A stretch of DNA of 64,000 nt from Archangium lansingense. GTDB lineage: Bacteria > Myxococcota > Myxococcia > Myxococcales > Myxococcaceae. The notes beneath the pieces are model-generated. The model saw only the letters and a program-made list of their open reading frames with translations. It did not search any database and was not told where the DNA came from. Positions 56,711-64,000 of this stretch are shown piece after piece (the first letter of the stretch is position 1; every line of letters begins with the position of its first letter). The DNA is taken from assembly GCF_026626635.1 (NCBI RefSeq), contig NZ_JAPNKA010000001.1, positions 11,392,501-11,456,500 of the forward strand. Reading direction: 5' to 3'. Position numbers and translations under genes: made by a program.

Positions 56711-58021
56711 TCAGCGAGCCCATCCTGAAACTTCTTGTAGGAGCGACGGGCAGCACCTCGCAGTATTTCCTTCTCTTCCTTGCTCAGGGGGGGAACGAAC
56801 GAGCCACTCGACGCGATTCATCAGCAGGAGCAATTTGTTCTTCTCAGCACGAGAGAGCGCTTCGGCGCCCTCCATTTGCACCTTCAACCACAAATTATTG
56901 AAGACTGCTCTTTCGGCTTTGGGAATCCGGAAGAGCGCTGTGCGGAGCCAACCGGCGGCTTCCGTTCCACCACGCGTCAGCACCCGCGTCACCGTAGGAG
57001 AGGCGGCCTCGAAGAGCAGGCCCGCGCCACGCGTGAGCATGCCACCCACGTACCAGAGGGCCAACTCCTCCACCGAGTAGCGCGCCAATAACTCCGCTCC
57101 GTCTCGCACCCCCTCGCGCCAACGGCACAATATCTCCTCGTGAAGAGCCCGATACTCAACGGCGAACTCCGGATCCTCGTTGTACGGCGGAGTTGGGGTG
57201 AGAATACGCGCCTCGGTGATTTGAACACGCGGGATGGGTTCACCCTTGCGCTGTGTGCCTTCGAGGTCCAGAGACACCGTGCGCTGGCCCACTCCGTGTG
57301 TGAAGGGCAGCAGCACACGAGCAAGCCGCTCCACCGCCTCTTGGGAGAGAAACCGAGGACTCCCTTCCCCTTCCAGAACCTGGAACCCGCGGTGTTCCCA
57401 ATGGATGATTCGATCATCCACCAACATGATCTCTGCCCGCAGCGAGGAAATCCCATCAGGAGGCACGGGCATCAGACGAACCACCCTGGTGGCCACCTCC
57501 AGGGCCTTCACCAAGGATTGGGCTGGGGTACCCCGACGACTGACAGGCAGCGTCTTCGCTTCCGGCGGGCGAGTGCTTGCGGAGTTGGCGTCGTAATCCA
57601 CTGTCCAGTTCGACTCCGCTCGGGTCAATGTCAGCACCACCTCGCCGATGTGTCCGCGCAGGTAGTCAACGAAAACCGGTCGAAGTTGCCGGGTGAGGGG
57701 CTCCGCGTTCGCCGGTAGCCCCGCTCGACGGCCTGACTGCTCCTCGTACCTCAGCAGCGTCAACGCGCCATCATGCGCCCAGAAAGTGAAGACCAGACGA
57801 GACCCTACCTCCCGCCGCCCTTTGGCCAGGTCCCAAACCAACTCCAGTGCCGCCTCGGCCTCCGCCAGGCGCGCATCCTCTTGAGCGGCTCTTTCTGGAC
57901 CCGTCAACCTCCCTTCCGGCTCCCAACCCGCGCCACCTATTGCCGCCCCCCAAGTGCCCGTGCACCCCTGAGCCAGCAGCAAGGCAGCCAGCAGCATCCA
58001 CGTGACCGCTCCTCCATGCAT
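56711..58021 (-). CDS. SitA-like lipoprotein toxin, N-terminal portion (frameshifted)
   Basis: A 436-residue frame. The signal WMLLAALLLAQGC ends in a lipobox. A central domain of about 330 residues has no recognised family. The frame runs out 5 bases before the nuclease fragment because a C7 tract at 56787-56793 puts the coding sequence out of phase. With six C the two frames fuse into one protein of 546 residues (1641 bases, an exact multiple of three). Lipoprotein signal, unknown middle and a C-terminal nuclease followed by an immunity gene match the SitA toxins that myxobacteria transfer by outer membrane exchange. ATG 58021 is tentative; 57997 is possible. Confidence 0.7.
   Translation of the reverse strand: MHGGAVTWMLLAALLLAQGCTGTWGAAIGGAGWEPEGRLTGPERAAQEDARLAEAEAALELVWDLAKGRREVGSRLVFTFWAHDGALTLLRYEEQSGRRAGLPANAEPLTRQLRPVFVDYLRGHIGEVVLTLTRAESNWTVDYDANSASTRPPEAKTLPVSRRGTPAQSLVKALEVATRVVRLMPVPPDGISSLRAEIMLVDDRIIHWEHRGFQVLEGEGSPRFLSQEAVERLARVLLPFTHGVGQRTVSLDLEGTQRKGEPIPRVQITEARILTPTPPYNEDPEFAVEYRALHEEILCRWREGVRDGAELLARYSVEELALWYVGGMLTRGAGLLFEAASPTVTRVLTRGGTEAAGWLRTALFRIPKAERAVFNNLWLKVQMEGAEALSRAEKNKLLLLMNRVEWLVRSPPEQGREGNTARCCPSLLQEVSGWAR
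56787..56793 (-). other. C7 homopolymer frameshift joining the toxin halves
   Basis: Seven consecutive G on the plus strand (C on the coding strand) lie where the toxin frame must shift. One C fewer restores a continuous 546-residue lipoprotein nuclease; with seven, the lipoprotein part ends early with an unrelated tail (EQGREGNTARCC). Options are a phase-variable on/off switch, ribosomal or polymerase slippage, a decayed gene, or a sequencing error. Confidence 0.75.
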
Positions 58022-58089
58022 TTCATAGCCATAGCATGCTCTCTGCGGGCGAGGGGTGGCGCGGCGCCGTGGAGAGCAACACCACCGTT

Positions 58090-58740
58090 TCAGCCTCGGG
58101 ACCCCACTTGCTCCACCCATTCGCGCGCCCGGGCGCTCGCCTTCATCAGGAAGTCGAAGTGCCCGGCCCGGAGGCTCCGCACCAGCTCCGCGTCCTGAGC
58201 GATGGCCTCGGAGGCGCTCCAGGGAAAGGTGCGGAGGGGAGGTGCGTACTCCTCGTCTCCGGTGACCTTCGGCGCGGCCTCCAGGTAGCGCGCGTAGGTG
58301 GCGAAGAAGTGGTCAAGGCTTGAAGCGACGGGGACGGCGTAGAGCGCCTCGTAGACGTCGACCCACACCACCGGCTGCAGACCCCGTGCATCCACCAGGG
58401 CCGGCACCGTGGCGTAGCAGTAGGCCAGCCGGTCATCCTTGGCGAAGACGAGCAACGAGCCGAACGGCTCCACCCAATCCTTGCGCCAGTGCGCATTCAC
58501 CCGGTGCAGATCGGGCCGCCGCTCATGGTGCTCGGGGAGGAGGTAGAGCTCGTCACGCACCCAGAGGTAGCCCACGCGCGAATACACAGCCGCCAGTTGG
58601 GAATCCATCGGCTGCCCCGCCACGGACGTTTCCACGGGGCTGGCGGACGGAAGCGGTGGCTCCACCTTCAGGGGATGGGCCCGGCTCCGGCACACCTCCA
58701 ACAGGCGCTCGAATCCGGGCAGCGCGGTCGCGGACTGCAT
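58090..58740 (-). CDS. SMI1/KNR4 (SUKH)-type immunity protein B, paralogue of A
   Basis: A 216-residue protein that aligns along its whole length with the immunity protein encoded at 55706-56368: shared blocks are LPGFERLLEVCR, PMDSQLAAVYSRVGYL, EPFGSLLVFAKDDRLAYCY and FFATYARYLEA. It lies 69 bases upstream of the toxin lipoprotein start, so the toxin gene is flanked by two immunity paralogues. The sequences differ enough to suggest different specificity, for example protection against a variant toxin. It may be expressed with the toxin as one transcript. Confidence 0.7.
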   Translation of the reverse strand: MQSATALPGFERLLEVCRSRAHPLKVEPPLPSASPVETSVAGQPMDSQLAAVYSRVGYLWVRDELYLLPEHHERRPDLHRVNAHWRKDWVEPFGSLLVFAKDDRLAYCYATVPALVDARGLQPVVWVDVYEALYAVPVASSLDHFFATYARYLEAAPKVTGDEEYAPPLRTFPWSASEAIAQDAELVRSLRAGHFDFLMKASARAREWVEQVGSRG

Positions 58741-58987
58741 TCCTGGGTCTCCTCTCGGGTGTCTTCTGCGGTCACCCCACTGTAGATGACCGCCGAAGTC
58801 ATGTCACGAAATGCGCCGTGCCAGGTGCCTCCAGCCATGCGGGCCGAAGGACGCATCCCTTGCGTCCGCCTCAGGCCCGGACGCAGACGCTGCGCGCCGA
58901 ACAGATTCGCCCCGCCGCCGGTACCTCCCGGCTCAGGAGTGGCCGGAGCCTTGCTAGCGTGAGACCCGAGCACACACGAGGACCGCC

Positions 58988-59563
58988 ATGACCTATGTCG
59001 TCGATGACTTCATGACCCGCACTGTGCACACCATCGGAACGCAGAGCCCCTTGGCCGAAGCGCACCGGATCATGAACGAGCACGCCATCCGCCACCTGCC
59101 CGTGCTGGAGGGTGGGAAGCTGGTGGGGGTGGTATCCATGAGGGATCTGCACCTCATCGAGACCCTCAAGGGCGTGGACCCGAAGGAAGTCCCGGTCGAG
59201 GAGGCCATGGCGCAGGAGGCCTATACGGTGCCACCGGGGACCGCGCTGCTCGAGGTGGCGCGCACCATGGCCATGCACAAGTACGGCTCCGCCGTCGTCG
59301 CTCGCGAGGGACGCGTGGAGGGCATCTTCACCACCATCGATGCGATGAAGGCACTGGAGACGCTCCTGACCACACCTCAGACAAAGGCAGCGCCCAAGCC
59401 CCAGAAGAAGACCACGCCCCGCAAGCTCGCCAAGAAGAGCGCGCCTCGGAAGGCTGCGGCCCGGAAGGGAGCCCGCGGCGAGGCGAAGCGCCCGGCCGGG
59501 AAGAGCGCGGCGAAGCGCCCGGCTCGCAAAGCGGCTCCAGCGCGTAAGCGCAGCGGACGCTGA
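58988..59563 (+). CDS. CBS-domain-pair protein with histone-H1-like basic tail
   Basis: A 191-residue protein. Two CBS domains occupy residues 1-58 (DFMTRTVHTIG, HAIRHLPVLEGGKLVGVVSMRDL) and 66-125 (EEAMAQEAYTVPPGTALLEV, GSAVVAREGRVEGIFTTIDAM), a Bateman module that binds adenosyl ligands. The last 63 residues contain 14 Lys, 10 Arg and only one acidic residue in AAxRK/KKxAPRK repeats, like histone H1 or bacterial H1-like proteins, so DNA or RNA binding is likely. GAGGA precedes the ATG by five bases. No AT-hook is seen. It stands alone between unrelated genes. It could link energy or nucleotide state to chromosome packing. Confidence 0.8.
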   Translation: MTYVVDDFMTRTVHTIGTQSPLAEAHRIMNEHAIRHLPVLEGGKLVGVVSMRDLHLIETLKGVDPKEVPVEEAMAQEAYTVPPGTALLEVARTMAMHKYGSAVVAREGRVEGIFTTIDAMKALETLLTTPQTKAAPKPQKKTTPRKLAKKSAPRKAAARKGARGEAKRPAGKSAAKRPARKAAPARKRSGR

Positions 59564-59609
59564 GCGGTAATCGGGTCAAACACAGTCGCCATCTCGTCGC
59601 CGACGCCGC

Positions 59610-60152
59610 TCATGCCCCGATCTTCGTGCCGTCGATGCCTCGCGGAGTGCGCAGTCCCATCGCGAACCACGCCGCGAACAGCCGCCACATGAACGCCACC
59701 GAATGCGTGGCATAGGCGGGCACGTCTCCGGCCGGGGGCGCGCCGTCGGGGCGATCCCGGGCCATCACCCGCATCTCCACCGGCGGCGCGCCGGGGATGC
59801 GGTTCCGGTACAGGCTCAGCCAATGGCCTTTGTTGAATTCGAGGAACATCGCCGAATTGCAGCAGGTCGCCACCACCCGCCGCGTCGGCGAATCGGGCTT
59901 GAGGCGATATTCCTTGAGTTGCTCCCCACCGCTCGTGCAGCGCACGCGGTCCTTGCGATGGAGCACGAAGCTGGTGCCGCCATCGGCATCGATCACCGGC
60001 GCCGCGCCGGGAAGCGCCTCGATCCGCCGGCCCGCTTCGCGGCAGCTCGCGCAATCACATACCGCGGTCAGGATCGGCGCACCCGCCGCCTCGAACACCA
60101 CCTGGCCGCATGCACACGCGACGAGGTGAGACCTACCTGAATCAACGCTCAT
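59610..60152 (-). CDS. GFA-family (formaldehyde-activating-like) zinc protein
   Basis: A 180-residue protein. The cysteine pairs CACGQV and CDCASC near residues 15-35 and a later TCCNSAM match the zinc-binding fold of the GFA/S-(hydroxymethyl)glutathione synthase-like family, often labelled DUF6151. A hydrophobic segment near residue 160 (FMWRLFAAWFAMGL) is typical of this subgroup. The catalytic role in other members is disputed. ATG 60152 is chosen over one 21 bases upstream. It is convergent with the CBS gene, and the region upstream to 60329 holds nothing recognised. Confidence 0.75.
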   Translation of the reverse strand: MSVDSGRSHLVACACGQVVFEAAGAPILTAVCDCASCREAGRRIEALPGAAPVIDADGGTSFVLHRKDRVRCTSGGEQLKEYRLKPDSPTRRVVATCCNSAMFLEFNKGHWLSLYRNRIPGAPPVEMRVMARDRPDGAPPAGDVPAYATHSVAFMWRLFAAWFAMGLRTPRGIDGTKIGA

Positions 60153-60328
60153 ATTGCCTCGCCCTCGAGTCAAACCAGACCGTCCAGGTACTGCACTCCC
60201 TCCCAGAAACCGCCACTCCAGAGCGGGTGGGCCGAGCGCACCGCTGTCATCCGCCGGTACGACAGGTGGAGCTTTCCAACTGGGGCGCGCACCTTAACGC
60301 AGCCTGACGTCGGCCGTCCGCCCCGCCC

Positions 60329-60517
60329 CTCACCGCCACCACGCGCAGGAACACGAGCCTCTCGATCCCACGCCCGGCGAGCGACGAGGATGGAGAGCCC
60401 CTCACCTATACGAGCGTGACGCCCCCCGCCTCCGGGCGTGTCACCGGCCCGGAGACCGCGTTCCTTTATGCGCCCGCCCCCGATTTCGTTGGCGAGGACT
60501 CCTTCACCTATTCGGTG
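60329..60517 (+). pseudogene. Remnant of a cadherin/Ig-like tandem-repeat secreted protein
   Basis: The frame reads about LTATTRRNTSLSIPRPAS, then DEDGEPLTYTSVTPPASG and APDFVGEDSFTYSV, which is the signature of VCBS/cadherin-like repeat domains in large surface proteins (ASDEDGDPLTYT...YTPxxxYxGxDSFTFxV). It has no start or full domain array and breaks off after one module, so it is a fragment. The rest of the 60153-60710 gap shows no other supportable feature. Confidence 0.7.
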
Positions 60518-60710
60518 GGATGGGCCACGCTCTCTGCGTGGGAGCGCGTGGGCTCGGGAGTGCCCGCATCCCAGAAATCGATTTTCGGCGGGATTTCTTC
60601 GTGCCCCTACGGCGCCAGATGGCGCAGCCTGTGTTGAGGGCGTGTTGTCATTTTCTGCTCTAGCTCGTATTCCAGGTCTGGCAGGACATCACCGACGGAG
60701 CCATTCCCCC

Positions 60711-61220
60711 ATGTTTCGAGCCCAGATGAAGCGCGCGGCGCTGTCCCTTCTCTCCCTCTCGCTGGCCGTCACCGGCTGTGGTGGTACCGAAGAGGAGCTG
60801 GCTCCCGAGCCGCAGGCTGACGGAAGGGCGGAAAGCGCGTTGGCAACGCTCGAGTACCAGGTGACGGTGGTCAACAGTGCTGGTTACGCGCAGAGCGGTC
60901 CCAATGCGGAAGGCTACGATTCCAGAGGGTGGGCGTATGGGCAGGCCTGGTGGAAGCAGGGGTCGGACGCATTCCTGGTCGAGGATCAGCAATCCGACGG
61001 CCGCAGCCCGGGCGTCTATTGGTGGCTGGACAATGGCAGCCGTCGTGGCCTTTGCCGGCTGACGACGGGGAGCACGACCTTCGGAATCTGCGAGAAGGGC
61101 CTCCCGGAGGGGGCGGTCGTCCACATGCGGATGGGCCGTTGCGACGGGGACACCACCGACTGCACGAAGTGGAGCAACTACACGAACGTCGGCGCCATCG
61201 TCACCTTCACGAACAACTGA
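60711..61220 (+). CDS. Small secreted lipoprotein
   Basis: A 169-residue protein with the lipobox TGCGG after KRAALSLLSLSLAVTGC. The mature part is a compact beta-rich domain (EYQVTVVNSAGYAQSGPNAEGY, VYWWLDNGSRRGLCRL, GAIVTFTNN) with four later cysteines. No named family is recognised. The ATG at 60711 is followed by a second at 60726, and either suits the signal. It lies 193 bases after the Ig-like remnant and may be an independent surface protein. Confidence 0.65.
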   Translation: MFRAQMKRAALSLLSLSLAVTGCGGTEEELAPEPQADGRAESALATLEYQVTVVNSAGYAQSGPNAEGYDSRGWAYGQAWWKQGSDAFLVEDQQSDGRSPGVYWWLDNGSRRGLCRLTTGSTTFGICEKGLPEGAVVHMRMGRCDGDTTDCTKWSNYTNVGAIVTFTNN

Positions 61221-61307
61221 GCTCACGGCAGGGCGAGCAGCCGCGCATGGGTGTCATTGCCGCCCATGCCTTTCACCGATGAGCACCTCGCACAGCCCCG
61301 GAGCCAT

Positions 61308-62444
61308 CTAGATTGGCATGAAGACCTTGAAGCCGCTGCGGCCGCCCACGCCCAGGGTGTTGCTCTCCACGAAGTCGCTGTAGGAGCTGCGGCCGTCGCC
61401 CGAGGTGATAGCGGTATGGCCGTAGATGCTGCCGAGGCGGGTGGAGGTCTTCTCCCAGGTGAGCACGAGGCCGGGAATCTTCAGCGCTTCGGCAAGCGAC
61501 AGGTTCACCTGCTTGAACTTGTCCCTCGGCAGGTTGTTGTCGATGTCGTTGCCGTCGCCCCACACCTTGATGCCGTAGGTGCGCTGAAGGGCGCGGCTCA
61601 CGCCCGTGGCACAGAGGCCCTGGCTCGAGTAGCCACCCATGCTCAACGCCACCGAGCGGGCGTTGTTGGCGAGAGCGGAGCTGCCGCGCACGCCACCGGT
61701 GCTGGGGGGGGTCGTGGGCGTGCCGCTCACCGTGATGCCGAGCTTGCTCCAGGTCTTCGGCCCGACGACGCCATCGGCGACCAGGCCCTTCGCGCTCTGG
61801 AAGGCCTTCACCGCCGCGGTGGTCTTCGGACCGAACTGGCCATCCGCCGCACCGGCATTGAAGCCGAGCTGATTGAGCCGGTTCTGAAGCGCGGTCACCG
61901 GAGCGCCACTGTGGCCCTGCTTGAGCGTGGGGCCGCTACCGCCCGGAGCCGAAGGAGCCGGCGCTGCCGCGCCATTCAGCTTGGCCCAGGTCTTCGGCCC
62001 GACGACGCCGTCGGCGACGAGGCCCTTCGCGCTCTGGAAGGCCTTCACCGCCGCGGCCGTCTTCGGACCGAACTGGCCGTCCGCCGCGCCCGGGTTGAAG
62101 CCGTGCTGGGCGAGGAGCTTCTGCAGGTTGGTGACGGAGGCGCCCGTCGCCCCCTGCTTGAGCGTGGGGGTCGCGCCGCCTGCGGGAGCCGCGGTCAGCT
62201 TGGCCCAGGTCTTCGGCCCGACAATGCCGTCGGCGACGAGGCCCCTCGCGCTCTGGAAGGCCTTCACCGCCGCGGCCGTCTTCGGACCGAACTGGCCGTC
62301 GACCGCGCCCGGCGAAAAGCCCGCGTTGGCCAGCGCCTGCTGAAGGGTCTTCACCGAAGCGCCGGACGCGCCGAGCTTCAAGGTGGGCTTCGAAGGCGAG
62401 CTGGCTGCGGTGAGGGTGCTGCGTGGGGCGGCAGAGACACGCAT
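61308..62444 (-). CDS. Triple peptidoglycan-binding-domain protein with CHAP/NlpC-like C-terminus
   Basis: A 378-residue protein without an evident signal peptide. Three PG_binding_1 modules, each with the pattern LKxGxxGAxVxxLQ, DGQFGPKTxAAVKAFQSA and GPKTWxKL, occupy about residues 22-95, 95-165 and 175-245. The C-terminal 120 residues resemble an NlpC/P60- or CHAP-like amidase or peptidase: a possible catalytic Cys in SSQGLCATGVSRAL, His in IYGHTAITS and Asn in FVESNTLG. ATG 62444 has GAGG eight bases upstream. The enzyme probably cuts prey peptidoglycan cross-bridges. Export would need a non-Sec route or lysis. Confidence 0.8.
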   Translation of the reverse strand: MRVSAAPRSTLTAASSPSKPTLKLGASGASVKTLQQALANAGFSPGAVDGQFGPKTAAAVKAFQSARGLVADGIVGPKTWAKLTAAPAGGATPTLKQGATGASVTNLQKLLAQHGFNPGAADGQFGPKTAAAVKAFQSAKGLVADGVVGPKTWAKLNGAAAPAPSAPGGSGPTLKQGHSGAPVTALQNRLNQLGFNAGAADGQFGPKTTAAVKAFQSAKGLVADGVVGPKTWSKLGITVSGTPTTPPSTGGVRGSSALANNARSVALSMGGYSSQGLCATGVSRALQRTYGIKVWGDGNDIDNNLPRDKFKQVNLSLAEALKIPGLVLTWEKTSTRLGSIYGHTAITSGDGRSSYSDFVESNTLGVGGRSGFKVFMPI

Positions 62445-62605
62445 TTCGAAAACCTCGTAAAATGAGACCGTTGGAAGGTTATCGCCCTCAGGGGACCGCA
62501 AGTTGCGTCCCATCTTCGCCACAGCAGTAATTCCGGTGGGTTGCGACGCATCAAGGGAGGCGTTCCGCCGCCCTCCGGCACCTGGCACCCGGTGAGCGGG
62601 GGGAG

Positions 62606-62633
62606 TGGAGGCGGCGGGAATCGAACCCGTGAA
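62606..62633 (-). other. tRNA/tmRNA 3' fragment, likely integration attachment site
   Basis: On the minus strand the sequence CGGGTTCGATTCCCG followed by CCGCCTCCA is a T-arm and 3' acceptor strand. The matching 5' half (GGAGGCGG or GGGGGCG) is not found within the next 150 bases, and CCA is not encoded, so this is only the 3' end. The acceptor strand suits a tmRNA (ssrA) end. Such fragments mark where an integrative element has crossed over at a tRNA or tmRNA gene. Confidence 0.6.
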
Positions 62634-62685
62634 CAAGGCGATAGAAAACCCTAAGCAGGACGCGCTGTTACCCGCTATCGCCTTG
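62634..62685. repeat. 11-bp inverted repeat next to the tRNA-like fragment
   Basis: CAAGGCGATAG (62634-62644) and CTATCGCCTTG (62675-62685) are perfect complements separated by 30 bases and directly abut the T-arm fragment. This could be an integrase arm site or a hairpin left by the inserted element. Confidence 0.55.
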
Positions 62686-62907
62686 ATTCTCCTCGGGTTC
62701 GTCATCCCGTCCCGTCCCACCCCGTGCCCTCGTGTTCCGCCCCTTTCCCCGCTGGAGGGGCACACTGGGGGCACATTCAGCCCAACCAGGTCAAGCCGCT
62801 CTCGGACGCGAGCGGCCAGGGATCCCCGGTCTCCCAGGGCCCACGAGAAGCCCGTGGGAGGCGGACGGTAGCGTGTGCCCTGGCGAGGTGTGGCTGGGGA
62901 GGGGCAG

Positions 62908-63089
62908 GTGAAGGAGCGCGGGGGGGAATACCGGCGGAGGCCGCCGGAGGGGACGGTGCTGTACGAGGCGGTGAGGGACAACCTCGCCACACTGCTGGCG
63001 GAGACGAGCGAGGTTGGGCGCGACTGCCCCGGTACGTGGAGCGGGACTTCGCTAGGTACCGGGAATGCGGAGTGCTGGCGCACGGCTTC
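62908..63089 (+). pseudogene. IS91-family transposase N-terminal remnant with frameshift
   Basis: One frame gives YRRRPPEGTVLYEAVRDNLA and the next, after a frameshift near 63012-63020, gives RLPRYVERDFARYRECGVLA followed by HGF. These are the opening blocks of IS91-type Y2 transposases (YxPRxPExTxLY...LPxFVxxEFxxYLxCGxLAHGF). The zinc ribbon and catalytic tyrosines are absent, so only about 60 residues survive. The stretch 63090-63421 holds nothing else I can identify. Confidence 0.65.
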
Positions 63090-63421
63090 ACAGCGCCAAC
63101 AAGCCCAGGCTCCTGCCCGCGCGCCTCATGGGAGGGCGGTCTGGGCAGGCGTGTCCCACAAGGGGCTGCGCGACCTCTCCACCGACCGGGCGCACTGCTC
63201 CGGCGGCCCCTGTCAGCGGCCCTCCTCGGCCCCTCCGCTCCAGCCCTCACCTCAACACGACTTCTCTTCCACCTATGCGCAGAAGCATCGTATCGGTGTG
63301 GCCACCTCCGAGCAGGCAGAGCCACCCACAGGGCGCCGAGAAGAGCGGCATCCATCTTCGCAGTGCGGGCAACTTGCAGTTGGGACTGTATCTGGTGCTG
63401 GAGCGTCAGTAGGCTGGAGTC

Positions 63422-64000
63422 ATGACCAGTCCAGTACGTGTGCTCCTTGTAGGGCTGACCTTCGACGGGAAGCCTCCTGACGGCGTGATGATCGAAACGA
63501 AGGGGCTCGGGCACCCTAGTGTGATCGGTGAACAGGCCGCCGCACCGCTGTACGACTACGATGTGATTATCATCAACCCCCAAAGCTATTCACATTTCAT
63601 GTTCGGAGGACCAACCGAACACTCCAGTAAGCCCGACGAGCTGATTCGGCTAAAGCATGTAGATCCAGGCAAGGACATTGATGACGTGTTCCATCGAGTG
63701 GAACGCGAGCGTGAGCTGGAGGGGGCTCTTAGCGAAGGCACTCGGGTGATCTTTGTGGCCGCGCCTCCCAAGTTGGAATCGTTCTTCGGCAAGCGCTCAA
63801 GCCACCTGGGCTATCTGCACGAAGGCCTCAGGCAGTTTTTTAAGCTCGCGGACCTTGAGCAGAAACAGTCACGAAAGGTGCGCTCTGTGGGGACCGCTCC
63901 GGACTTGGCCGACTATTTTGATGCGCTTCGAGCGGATGGGTGGACCTTGACATGGCGCCATCACGGAAAAGCGTCCGAACAGCGACTGCTGGAGGCTCCA
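63422..64000 (+). CDS. Unrecognised protein in a mobile region (3' partial)
   Basis: An open frame of 193 codons without a stop runs to the window end. It begins MTSPVRVLLVGLTFDGKP and contains PLYDYDVIIINPQSYS, FHRVERERELEGAL and RVIFVAAPPKLESFFGKRSS, an alternating strand-helix pattern like a Rossmann-type or nucleotidase/ATPase-like fold with no motif I can name. Base composition is visibly lower in G+C than the rest of the window, and it follows an att-like fragment and a transposase remnant, so acquisition by transfer is likely. GGAG lies two bases from the start, which is close for a ribosome-binding site. Confidence 0.6.
   Translation, partial: MTSPVRVLLVGLTFDGKPPDGVMIETKGLGHPSVIGEQAAAPLYDYDVIIINPQSYSHFMFGGPTEHSSKPDELIRLKHVDPGKDIDDVFHRVERERELEGALSEGTRVIFVAAPPKLESFFGKRSSHLGYLHEGLRQFFKLADLEQKQSRKVRSVGTAPDLADYFDALRADGWTLTWRHHGKASEQRLLEAP

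Noticed and set aside
62606..62760. Complete tRNA or ssrA gene
   Set aside because: Only the T-arm and 3' acceptor strand are present; no matching 5' strand or anticodon arm can be folded nearby.
63090..63421. Continuation of the IS91 transposase
   Set aside because: No zinc-ribbon or catalytic motif could be found in any frame, so only the N-terminal remnant is claimed.

Overview
The window is GC-rich (roughly 65-70 %) and densely packed with genes. Lipoproteins, secreted hydrolases, large Ser/Thr kinase hybrids, SitA-like toxin genes and multi-domain secreted proteins together point to a predatory myxobacterium of the Cystobacterineae (Archangium / Cystobacter / Myxococcus type). This is an inference from gene content; no rRNA gene is present to confirm it.

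Layout. 1-3.9 kb: a phosphate operon (thymidylate-kinase-like protein with helical repeats, DUF4956 membrane protein, DUF47/PhoU-like protein, Pit transporter). 4-8.5 kb: a DUF3616 protein divergent from an OmpR/RstB-type two-component system, then two small orphan genes. 8.6-13.3 kb: a complete MacA-MacB-TolC-type tripartite exporter. 13.4-22.7 kb: a secreted serine-hydrolase-like protein, then a probable polyhydroxybutyrate (PHB) scavenging locus. That locus has a lipase-type lipoprotein, an outer membrane channel, 3-hydroxybutyrate dehydrogenase and an MHS-family symporter on the minus strand, divergent from a large extracellular PHB-depolymerase-type esterase. Four copies of an inverted-repeat operator lie between the two hydrolases. 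23-28 kb: a 1657-residue Ser/Thr kinase-ATPase-GAF-histidine kinase hybrid. 28-40.5 kb: a PhcB-like methyltransferase, a LysM/GH19 protein without its catalytic acid region, a stand-alone MshEN-like protein, an S9 peptidase, a trypsin-like lipoprotein, SerA, and a D-2-hydroxyglutarate dehydrogenase-like flavoprotein.

40.5-51.8 kb is a contractile injection system (CIS) on the minus strand: cap (DUF4255), sheath, tube, Pro-rich protein, LysM tail protein, VgrG-like spike, PAAR-like tip, gp25, gpJ fused to a propeller-like region, and a gpI-like protein. It ends in two single-span membrane proteins, one with 28 cysteines. No AAA+ ATPase, tape measure or fibre gene is seen nearby, so this may be a membrane-anchored CIS variant.

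52-64 kb: membrane and secreted proteins of unknown role, a frameshifted lipoprotein/HNH toxin flanked by two paralogous SUKH-type immunity genes, a CBS protein with a histone-H1-like tail, a GFA-family protein, a modular peptidoglycan-binding protein, and then a mobile scar. The scar consists of a tRNA/tmRNA 3' fragment, an IS91-family transposase remnant and a lower-GC gene running off the end of the window.

Many genes overlap or abut (TGATG, GTG overlaps), which supports the operons described. Start sites were chosen from overlap, Shine-Dalgarno-like sequence and signal peptides. Function calls rest on motif recognition without database searches.
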